Positions 1-5,231 of a DNA stretch of 5,286 nt are shown here, piece by piece; the first letter of the stretch is position 1, and the number at the start of each line of letters is the position of its first letter. The notes beneath the pieces are model-generated. The model did no database searches and was not told the origin of the DNA. It saw only the letters and a program-made list of their open reading frames with translations. A program made the position numbers and the translations under genes. Origin of the DNA: an uncultured Eubacterium sp. (GTDB lineage: Bacteria > Bacillota_A > Clostridia > Lachnospirales > Lachnospiraceae); assembly GCA_947653505.1 (NCBI GenBank), contig CANTHI010000296.1:1-5286 (forward strand), read 5' to 3'.

Positions 1-151
1 AATGTTTAGAAGCTCTTGGTATTCTGCCCGATATACAGGCGGCGAAGCCGAAGCGGCACCTTTAGCTGCTGGCGGTAGCCAGAAGCGAACCAGGTGTCGC
101 GCCCGTCCGGTACCACAGTGTAAATGCAGAATACCTAGAGCTTCTTACATT
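1..151. repeat. Inverted-repeat element with nested hairpins (MITE-like or structured RNA)
   Basis: The outer arms, 1-27 and 126-151, are reverse complements apart from one single-base gap and about two mismatches, so they would form a stem of roughly 25 bp. The interior also folds. Positions 53-61 pair with 92-100 (9 bp including one G-T wobble). Inside that, 65-73 pairs with 78-86 around a GGTA loop, with one G/A mismatch. A smaller hairpin, CGGC-GAA-GCCG, lies at 40-50. No T-tract follows the 3' arm, so this is not an ordinary intrinsic terminator, and no open reading frame fills it. Two readings fit: a short non-autonomous mobile repeat with terminal inverted repeats, or a multi-branched structured RNA closed by a long stem. 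I do not recognise it as a named family. The left arm starts at base 1, so the left flank and any target duplication cannot be seen. Confidence 0.6.
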
Positions 152-363
152 CTGGAATAGCATGCCCCGTTTTATCGGGCAAAGTCACAGGCAGACAGGC
201 CAACGCCTCCCATCCGGCGTCCGCGCAGCCAAAAAGTAACATTTTTATGTAAATTGTTGCATTTGCTTTTAAGTTCCCGCCTATGGGAACCGGCCCCTGT
301 TTCATTGTTCCGGTTTTCAGAATGTAAACACACTACATAAATTTTTTTCCTCACGCAAAAACA
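152..363. other. Intergenic region without a credible gene
   Basis: This stretch separates the inverted-repeat element from the glf promoter. It starts GC-rich (152-235) and becomes strongly AT-rich after about 236. I see no ORF with a ribosome site and coding-like sequence on either strand. The only minus-strand ORF (354 to 172, GTG start) lacks a Shine-Dalgarno and reads through the hairpins in this region. Small inverted repeats are present, including TGTA-N7-TACA around 323-337, a possible operator just upstream of the promoter, though too short to be convincing. Confidence 0.5.
273..315. repeat. Overlapping small inverted repeats upstream of the glf promoter
   Basis: GTTCCC (273-278) pairs perfectly with GGGAAC (285-290) around a 6-nt loop. 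The same right arm can instead pair downstream: GGAAC (286-290) with GTTCC (307-311), or AACCGG (288-293) with CCGGTT (310-315). The structures exclude one another. All lie upstream of the predicted glf transcription start, so they would act in DNA or in a transcript coming from further left, not as a glf attenuator. Confidence 0.35.
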
Positions 364-392
364 TTGGATTTTTACTAAAAATTGTGTATAAT
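364..392 (+). promoter_or_regulatory. Probable sigma-A promoter of the glf operon
   Basis: A perfect TATAAT lies at 387-392. A weak -35 element, TTGGAT (364-369, three of six consensus bases), sits exactly 17 bp upstream. Transcription would start near 399, giving a leader of about 40 nt to the TTG at 441 or about 84 nt to the ATG at 483. The surroundings are AT-rich and no other good promoter precedes glf in the window. The call rests on consensus match and spacing only. Confidence 0.6.
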
Positions 393-411
393 CATCTTTG
401 AACGGAAAATA

Positions 412-421
412 AAGGAAGGAG
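412..421 (+). promoter_or_regulatory. Strong Shine-Dalgarno without a well-placed start codon
   Basis: AAGGAAGGAG is a near-ideal ribosome-binding sequence, but no ATG, GTG or TTG lies 5-12 nt downstream. A CTG at 425 is followed at once by TAA. The first start in the glf frame is TTG 441, 19 nt away, and the family-consistent ATG 483 is 61 nt away. It may serve TTG 441 at unusually long spacing, or act as a ribosome standby site. Confidence 0.45.
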
Positions 422-482
422 TAGCTGTAAATTCAGAAATTTGTCAGAAAAAAAGCGGCAGTTTTTGGACAGCAGAAAGTTT

Positions 483-1655
483 ATGTACGACAGTATTGTA
501 ATAGGATCCGGCATTGCAGGAAGTACAGCGGCCAGGCGTCTGGCAGAAGAAAAGGGCCACAAAGTACTGGTTGTGGAAAAACGGAATCATATCGGCGGCA
601 ACTGCTATGACAGGCCGGATGCATATGGCATTTTAGTTCATGAGTATGGACCACATATTTTTCATACAAATATGGAAGACGTCTTTGCGTATCTGTCCAG
701 ATTCACAGAATGGACGCTGTATGAAAACGGCCATCAGGTAGTTGCCAGTGTGGATGGAAGGCTGATTCCGGTTCCGTTTAATCTGAACACGCTGCATATG
801 GTCTTTGATTCCCATATGGCGGATGAGCTGGAACAAAAATTAATCCGTGCGTATGGTGAGGGCAGCAGGGTACCGGTCATGAAGCTGCGGGAAAATCCGG
901 ACCCGCAGATTCAAAAGATCGCGCAGTACGTTTACGAAAATATATTTTTGAAATATACGATGAAGCAGTGGGGACAGACGCCGGAAGAAATCAGCCCGGA
1001 GGTAACGGGCAGGGTGCCGGTGCTGATTTCTTATGATAACCGCTACTTTCAGGATAAGTATCAGGGTGTGCCAAAGCATGGATTTTTAGAAATGTTTGTC
1101 CATATGCTGGAGCATGAAAATATTACGGTGCGGACAGGGGTGGATGCAAAAGATCTGCTGGAGTTTCGGGAGCATGGGATTTATCTGGAGGGACAGCGGT
1201 TTGAAGGCAATGTAATCTTTACCGGAGCGCTGGACGAGCTGTATGATTTGAAATATGGCAGACTGCCTTACCGGTCGCTGCGGTTTGATTTTGAGCATTA
1301 TGCACAGGATGATTTTCAGAATGGGCACAGTGTAGTCAACTATACTGTCAGCGAGGATTTTACCCGCATTACCGAGTTTAAATATCTGACCAGACAGGAG
1401 AATACGGATGGGACTACAATTATAAAGGAATATCCGTTTGCTTATACCGGGGCTGATGGGGAGATTCCGTATTATGCGATTATGAATCCAGAAAATGAGG
1501 CATTATATCAAAGATATCGAAAACTGGCACAGCAGTATCCAAATCTGTATCTGCTTGGCAGACTGGCGGAATACAAATATTATAACATCGACGCCATGAC
1601 GAAAAAAGCGCTGGAGCTTGCAGATTCATTGCCAGCCAGCGGAACAGCCGTCTGA
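483..1655 (+). CDS. glf: UDP-galactopyranose mutase
   Basis: This cytosolic flavoenzyme interconverts UDP-galactopyranose and UDP-galactofuranose, using reduced FAD, and so supplies the donor for galactofuranose in surface glycans. From ATG 483 the protein has 390 residues, close to the usual bacterial length of about 370-390. Family motifs run in order: the FAD-binding GSGIAG loop (9-14) with the acidic strand end VVEKRNHIGGN (30-40); EYGPHIFHT (54-62); the substrate-region PVPFNLNTL (96-104); YTMKQWG (158-164); TGRVPV (175-180); YFQDKYQGVPKHGF (188-201); TGALDELYDLKYGRLPYRSL (247-266); TRITEFKYL (294-302); and the C-terminal GRLAEYKYYNID (359-370), which carries the tyrosines and aspartate near the flavin. 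The frame is open upstream to a TTG at 441, adding 14 residues. I prefer 483 because known family members begin directly with the first beta strand of the FAD fold, although its ribosome site (AGAAAG, 474-479) is weak. It is the first gene of a likely three-gene operon. Confidence 0.95.
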   Translation: MYDSIVIGSGIAGSTAARRLAEEKGHKVLVVEKRNHIGGNCYDRPDAYGILVHEYGPHIFHTNMEDVFAYLSRFTEWTLYENGHQVVASVDGRLIPVPFNLNTLHMVFDSHMADELEQKLIRAYGEGSRVPVMKLRENPDPQIQKIAQYVYENIFLKYTMKQWGQTPEEISPEVTGRVPVLISYDNRYFQDKYQGVPKHGFLEMFVHMLEHENITVRTGVDAKDLLEFREHGIYLEGQRFEGNVIFTGALDELYDLKYGRLPYRSLRFDFEHYAQDDFQNGHSVVNYTVSEDFTRITEFKYLTRQENTDGTTIIKEYPFAYTGADGEIPYYAIMNPENEALYQRYRKLAQQYPNLYLLGRLAEYKYYNIDAMTKKALELADSLPASGTAV

Positions 1656-1702
1656 TGGGGGTTTGACAGAAGGTCTGTTACGCGGGCTGATACGGTTGTG
1701 TT

Positions 1703-1709
1703 AAAGGAG
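1703..1709 (+). promoter_or_regulatory. Ribosome-binding site deciding the GT2 start
   Basis: AAAGGAG lies 6 nt before the ATG at 1716, an ideal spacing. It places the start of the glycosyltransferase there and not at the in-frame GTG at 1698, which lies upstream of this site. Confidence 0.8.
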
Positions 1710-1715
1710 AGTAAA

Positions 1716-2732
1716 ATGAAACTATTATCAATTGCAATACCATGTTATAATTCACAGGACTATATGGAACGCTGTATCCAGTCACTGCTGCCTGGTGGTG
1801 AGGATGTGGAGATACTGGTTGTGGATGACGGCTCGCATGATCTGACTTCGGAGATTGCGGATGCCTATGAGCGGAGATACCCGCAGATTGTAAGAGCGAT
1901 CCATCAGGAGAACGGCGGACACGGGGCTGCGGTCAATGCGGGATTGAAGCATGCGTCCGGGCTGTTTTTTAAAGTTGTGGACAGCGATGACTGGGTGGAT
2001 GCGCAGGCGTATGAAAAGATACTGGAAACACTTCGCGAGATCGCCGGTTCAGACCAGACGCTTGATATGCTGATTTCCAATTTTGTCTATGAAAAAGAAG
2101 GTGCGAAGCATAAGAAAGTGATGAGATATACATCTGCGCTCGTGCAGGATCAGATATTTACATGGAGTGATGTACGGCACCTGCGCAAGGGGCAGTATCT
2201 TTTGATGCATTCTGTCATTTACCGGACAAAGCTGCTGCGTGACTGTGGTCTGGAGCTGCCGAAGCATACGTTTTATGTCGATAATCTGTATGTCTATACG
2301 CCGCTTCCGTATGTAAAGACGATGTATTATCTGGATGTGGATTTTTACCGGTATTTTATCGGGCGGGAAGACCAGTCTGTCAACGAAGAGATCATGATCC
2401 GCCGGATCGACCAGCAGATCAGGGTCAATAAGATGATGATCGACGCGTACGACCTGTGGAAAATACCAAATAAGAAGCAGCGGAAATATATGTTTAACTA
2501 TCTGGAAATTATTACGGTCATATCGACGGTGCTGCTGATCCGCTCAGGGACAAAAGAAAATCTGGAAAAAAAGAGGGAGTTGTGGAGTTATATCAGGCAG
2601 GCGGATCTGCGGCTGTTCCATCGTCTGCGTAACGGGATCATGGGCAACACCATGAATCTTCCGGGAAGAAGCGGAAGGAGGATATCGGTTGCGGCATATA
2701 AGATCGCACAAAAAGTTGTAGGATTTAATTAG
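1716..2732 (+). CDS. Family 2 glycosyltransferase (GT-A fold)
   Basis: A 338-residue inverting glycosyltransferase of the GT2 family, which transfers a sugar from a nucleotide donor to a growing cell-surface glycan or lipid-linked acceptor on the cytoplasmic side. The N-terminal GT-A domain (about 3-215) is clear: SIAIPCYN (5-12) opens the first strand, VVDDGS (35-40) holds the nucleotide-binding aspartates, HQENGGHGAAVNAGL (63-77) is the typical Gly-rich segment, and DSDDW (89-93) contains the metal-binding DxD. RYFIGREDQSVN (212-223) resembles the GT2 motif that ends the catalytic domain. The C-terminal part (about 225-338) is helical and basic, with a short hydrophobic stretch (262-275) that could touch the membrane but is not a convincing transmembrane helix. 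It lies 60 nt after glf with no terminator between, so the two are probably co-transcribed, and a galactofuranosyl donor is plausible. Donor and acceptor cannot be assigned from sequence; other hexoses are equally compatible with the fold. Confidence 0.9.
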   Translation: MKLLSIAIPCYNSQDYMERCIQSLLPGGEDVEILVVDDGSHDLTSEIADAYERRYPQIVRAIHQENGGHGAAVNAGLKHASGLFFKVVDSDDWVDAQAYEKILETLREIAGSDQTLDMLISNFVYEKEGAKHKKVMRYTSALVQDQIFTWSDVRHLRKGQYLLMHSVIYRTKLLRDCGLELPKHTFYVDNLYVYTPLPYVKTMYYLDVDFYRYFIGREDQSVNEEIMIRRIDQQIRVNKMMIDAYDLWKIPNKKQRKYMFNYLEIITVISTVLLIRSGTKENLEKKRELWSYIRQADLRLFHRLRNGIMGNTMNLPGRSGRRISVAAYKIAQKVVGFN

Positions 2733-2742
2733 GGGGCATCTA

Positions 2743-3018
2743 TTGAATATGAGAGCAGAACGTGATATAGCATTATGCGCTGTCGCAGATGCTGGCATCA
2801 AATCAAAGGTAATGAACGCTATGATACAAAAGAGGATTCCGTATGCGGAGGAGTGGCATAAAGTACCACTGCTGCGCAGGAGAAAGTACGAGGGGGCGAA
2901 GGAAGTATGTATTATCGTAACGCACCACGATCAGGCGGATCAGGCGAAGGCGCAGATTCAGGCAATGGATGATGTGGTCTCCAGCCGGGTGTATTTTGAT
3001 TTGAAAGGACTCACATAG
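2743..3018 (+). CDS. Small conserved-looking protein of unknown function, third gene of the glf operon
   Basis: I do not recognise this 91-residue protein (89 if started at ATG 2749). It is cytosolic in appearance, with no signal peptide or membrane segment. Counting from ATG 2749, the predicted pattern is strand (RDIALCAVAD, 5-14), helix (GIKSKVMNAMIQKR, 16-29), a basic loop with a LLRRRKYEG stretch (41-49), strand (KEVCIIVTHH, 51-60), helix (QADQAKAQIQAM, 62-73) and strand (SSRVYFDLKG, 78-87). This alternation suggests a ferredoxin-like or ACT-like small regulatory fold; that is inference from pattern only. A possible ribosome site, AGGGGG (2731-2736), overlaps the stop codon of the glycosyltransferase. 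It is 6 nt from TTG 2743 and 12 nt from ATG 2749, so either start is possible. The 10-nt gap and overlapping ribosome site argue for translational coupling, and the terminator 44 nt downstream makes it the last gene of the operon. Confidence 0.7.
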   Translation: MNMRAERDIALCAVADAGIKSKVMNAMIQKRIPYAEEWHKVPLLRRRKYEGAKEVCIIVTHHDQADQAKAQIQAMDDVVSSRVYFDLKGLT

Positions 3019-3061
3019 AGCTGTCATGGGATCAGGATGAAGCAGAATCAGACAGGATATC

Positions 3062-3100
3062 AAAGACAGTTTACCCAAAAAAAGGTAAGCTGTCTTTTCA
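3062..3100 (+). terminator. Intrinsic terminator closing the glf operon
   Basis: Positions 3062-3075 pair with 3084-3097 in a 14-bp stem with a single T-G wobble (3070/3089), closing an 8-nt loop of C followed by seven A. The stem ends CTGTCTTTT, giving a short T-run, and it opens with AAAG, so it could also work on the minus strand. It follows the third gene by 43 nt. It also shows that the frame open from ATG 3037 into the downstream gene is not a real N-terminal extension. Confidence 0.85.
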
Positions 3101-3110
3101 TACGGCGAGG

Positions 3111-3277
3111 ATACAGGTCAGGAAAAGCAGATACAGATCAGAAAAGCAGATGCAGATCAGGAAAAGCAGATATGGATCAGAAAAGCAGATGCAGATCAGG
3201 AAAAGCAGATACGGATCAGAAAAACAGATACAGATCAGGAAAAGCAGATATGGATCAGAAAAACAGATACAGATCAG
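3111..3277. repeat. Tandem repeat, alternating 20-bp and 19-bp units (39-bp period)
   Basis: Eight full units and one partial copy are contiguous. Units start at 3111, 3131, 3150, 3170, 3189, 3209, 3228, 3248 and 3267 (partial). Odd units are 20 bp and carry ...TCAGGAAAAGCAG; even units are 19 bp and carry ...ATCAGAAAAGCAG or AAAACAG. The true higher-order unit is therefore 39 bp, in four copies. Variation is mostly at the third to sixth bases (ATACAG, ATGCAG, ATATGG, ATACGG). All units but the first contain GATC. A decayed relative occurs at 3294-3316, and a looser similarity exists near 3029-3068. All three forward frames stay open because the purine-rich unit contains no stop, so openness is not evidence of coding. 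The array sits between the operon terminator and the start of the next gene, where its promoter or leader should be. Confidence 0.9.
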
Positions 3278-3316
3278 ACAATCGGGATCTGTTATCAGGA
3301 TCAGAAAAGAAAACAG

Positions 3317-3321
3317 AAAGG
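3317..3321 (+). promoter_or_regulatory. Ribosome-binding site setting the redox protein start
   Basis: AAAGG lies 9 nt upstream of ATG 3331. It is moderate in strength, and with the terminator and repeat array upstream it supports starting the protein at 3331 and not at the in-frame ATG 3037. Confidence 0.6.
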
Positions 3322-3330
3322 ATAAAGAAA

Positions 3331-3807
3331 ATGGAACATACAGGTTCAAAAGGCGAACAGGCGGAAGCGCTGTTCCGGGAAGGGTACAACTGTACCCAGT
3401 CCATTGCGCTGGCTTTTTGTGAGGAAATCGGGATCGAAAAAGGGAAGCTGCTGAAAATGGTGTCTTCCTTTGGCGGCGGTATGGGGCGGCTGCGTGAGGT
3501 ATGCGGGGCTGTCAGCGGGATGTTTTTTGTAGCAGGTGCGCTGTACGGTTATGATGACCCGAAGGATATGCAGGCTAAAAAAGAGCATTATACGAGAATC
3601 CAGGAGCTGGCCGCGCAGTTTCGCGCGCAGACCGGCTCGATCGTCTGCCGGGAGCTGCTGGGGCTGGAGGGAAAGGATCACAGGCTGGAGCCTGGCGCGC
3701 GTACGCCGGAGTATTATAAAAAGCGGCCGTGTCCGCAGATGATAAGGCTGGCGGCAGAGATTATGGAAGATTATATAAGAAAGCAGCAGGAAGAAAACAC
3801 TGTTTGA
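3331..3807 (+). CDS. C_GCAxxG_C_C family redox-type protein
   Basis: A 158-residue protein of the C_GCAxxG_C_C family, named for its spaced conserved cysteines and common in anaerobic Firmicutes. The signature appears in order: C21 in YNCTQS (19-24); FGGGMG (47-52) leading into C58-G-A-V-S-G63; C106 in VCRELLG (105-111); and C134 in RPCPQMI (132-138). C30 is extra. The spaced cysteines suggest a redox or metal/cluster-binding role, but no reaction is firmly established for the family and I assign none. There is no signal peptide and the protein looks cytosolic and mainly helical. Length is typical, so the 98-residue in-frame extension back to 3037, which crosses a terminator and the tandem repeat, is rejected. 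I see no convincing promoter between 3101 and 3330, so expression may come from within the repeat array or from terminator readthrough. Its stop codon overlaps the -35 box of the next gene. Confidence 0.88.
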   Translation: MEHTGSKGEQAEALFREGYNCTQSIALAFCEEIGIEKGKLLKMVSSFGGGMGRLREVCGAVSGMFFVAGALYGYDDPKDMQAKKEHYTRIQELAAQFRAQTGSIVCRELLGLEGKDHRLEPGARTPEYYKKRPCPQMIRLAAEIMEDYIRKQQEENTV

Positions 3808-3832
3808 CGGATGAGACTTTAAACGTTATAAT
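3804..3832 (+). promoter_or_regulatory. Near-consensus sigma-A promoter for the DUF1015 gene
   Basis: TTGACG (3804-3809, five of six) and TATAAT (3827-3832, six of six) are separated by exactly 17 bp. This is the best promoter in the window. The -35 box contains the TGA stop (3805-3807) of the preceding gene. The predicted start near 3839 gives a leader of about 42 nt, enough for the ribosome site but not for a riboswitch. Confidence 0.85.
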
Positions 3833-3868
3833 AAGACAATCTGGAAAAAATTGGAATACACATGGAAA

Positions 3869-3874
3869 AAGGAG
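3869..3874 (+). promoter_or_regulatory. Ribosome-binding site deciding the DUF1015 start
   Basis: AAGGAG lies 6 nt before ATG 3881. It rules out the longer in-frame TTG start at 3851, since that TTG precedes the site. Confidence 0.85.
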
Positions 3875-3880
3875 AGAACA

Positions 3881-5122
3881 ATGGCAGATATCAGACCATT
3901 TCCGTGCATCCGTCCGTGCAGGGAAAAAGCGGGTAAAATCGCAGCGTTACCTTATGATGTATACAGCACAGAGGAAGCCAGACAGCAGGTGGCGGGCAAT
4001 CCGGATTCTTTTTTAAATATTGACCGTCCGGAGACACAGTTTCCGCAGGGAACGGATATTTATGCAAAAGAAGTGTATCAGAAGGCGCATGACCTGCTCT
4101 GGGAAAAAGTGGCAGACGGTTCCCTGCTCCGGGATGAGCGGCGGTGCTATTATATTTATGAGCTGACGATGGACGGCAGGGTACAGACTGGCATTGTGGC
4201 CTGTGCATCGATCGATGATTATGAGCGCGGGGTAATTAAAAAGCATGAAAATACCCGTGCGGACAAAGAAGCAGACCGGATCCGCCATGTGGATGCCTGC
4301 AATGCCCAGACCGGCCCGATTTTTCTGGCTTACCGCTCACAAGAGACAGTGAACCGGATTACAGATCAGATCAAAAAACAGGAGCCGCTGTATGATTTTG
4401 TCTCAGAGGACGGCGTCCGCCACAGGGTATTTGTGGTGGAGCAGGATGCGGATATACAGGCTTTGCAGCAGGCGTTTGCCGTCATGCCGGCGCTTTATAT
4501 CGCGGACGGGCATCACCGTGCGGCGTCTGCGGTGAAGGTCGGGCAAAAGCGCAGGGAGGCGCATGCCGGTTATACGGGCAGCGAGGAGTTTAATTATTTT
4601 CTGTCCGTCCTGTTTCCGGATGACCAGCTTTTGATCATGGATTACAACCGTGTGGTAAAAGATCTGGCAGGCATGACTGCCGCGGAATTTTTAAAGAAGG
4701 CTGGTACGGTCTTTGATTTGAAAAAAATACCACGCAGTGAGCGCAGACCGCGCAAAAAAGGGGAAATTTCCATGTATCTTGATGGAAACTGGTATCTGTG
4801 TACGGTTCGTGACGCTGACAGGGATAAAGATCCGGTGAAAGGTCTGGATGTATCGCTGCTGCAGGATTTGCTGCTGGAGCCGGTGCTTGGGATACACGAT
4901 CCGAAGACGGACCGCAGGATTGATTTTGCAGGAGGCATCCGCGGGCTGGACGAGCTGGAGAAAAGAGTGCAGACGGACTGCGCAGTTGCATTTGCGATGT
5001 ATCCGACGGATATTTCAGAGCTGTTTGCGGTTGCGGACGCGGGGCTTTTAATGCCGCCCAAATCTACATGGTTTGAGCCAAAGCTGCGCAGCGGGCTGTT
5101 TATCCATGAGCTGGATTACTGA
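3881..5122 (+). CDS. DUF1015 family protein
   Basis: A 413-residue cytosolic protein matching the DUF1015 family along its whole length (members are about 400-430 aa). Landmarks are the start MADIRPFPCIRP (1-12); ALPYDVYSTEEAR (22-34); FLNIDRPETQFP (44-55); the highly conserved IKKHENTRADKEADRIRH (119-136); the YIADGHHRAASA box (206-217); FNYFLSVLFPDDQL (237-250); and the C-terminal MPPKSTWFEPKLRSGLF (391-407), a family hallmark. The biochemical function is not established. The DGHHRAA box resembles the nucleotide-binding box of the ParB/sulfiredoxin superfamily, which includes free-serine kinases, and I recall DUF1015 genes often lying beside serC and serA in Clostridia. Neither serC nor serA is in this window, so a role in serine metabolism is only a hypothesis. 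The gene has its own strong promoter, and I see no clear terminator after it, so the partial gene at the right edge may be co-transcribed. Confidence 0.93.
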   Translation: MADIRPFPCIRPCREKAGKIAALPYDVYSTEEARQQVAGNPDSFLNIDRPETQFPQGTDIYAKEVYQKAHDLLWEKVADGSLLRDERRCYYIYELTMDGRVQTGIVACASIDDYERGVIKKHENTRADKEADRIRHVDACNAQTGPIFLAYRSQETVNRITDQIKKQEPLYDFVSEDGVRHRVFVVEQDADIQALQQAFAVMPALYIADGHHRAASAVKVGQKRREAHAGYTGSEEFNYFLSVLFPDDQLLIMDYNRVVKDLAGMTAAEFLKKAGTVFDLKKIPRSERRPRKKGEISMYLDGNWYLCTVRDADRDKDPVKGLDVSLLQDLLLEPVLGIHDPKTDRRIDFAGGIRGLDELEKRVQTDCAVAFAMYPTDISELFAVADAGLLMPPKSTWFEPKLRSGLFIHELDY

Positions 5123-5231
5123 CGATGCCGGAATATGGCAGGACGGTACAGAAATGGGTGATGGGCCTGACAGATGCCGGCAGGTATGTGTCAGTACAGG
5201 AATATATGATAATAGTGGGAGCTGATGCGGG

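Noticed and set aside
172..354. Minus-strand 60-residue ORF starting GTG at 354
   Set aside because: It has no Shine-Dalgarno, a composition unlike a real protein, and it reads through hairpins and the AT-rich region next to the glf promoter.
1663..1693. Perfect TTGACA between glf and the GT2 gene as a second promoter
   Set aside because: At 16-18 bp spacing only CTGATA or TGATAC is present, a very poor -10 element, so an internal promoter is not supported.
3111..3277. CRISPR array
   Set aside because: The units are contiguous variants of one sequence with no unique spacers between identical repeats, and no cas gene is visible.
3098..3349. Minus-strand 83-residue ORF with repeated ICICFSDPYLLFL, possible membrane protein
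   Set aside because: It is the reverse complement of the tandem repeat, kept open by the 39-bp period; it has no independent start signal and ends at the terminator.
3150..3422. Plus-strand 90-residue ORF in a second frame across the repeat
   Set aside because: It overlaps the start of the well-supported redox protein, and all forward frames are open in the repeat.
4642..5061. Minus-strand 139-residue ORF within the DUF1015 gene
   Set aside because: It is a shadow of a full-length family-matching gene on the other strand, rich in serine and proline, with no ribosome site.
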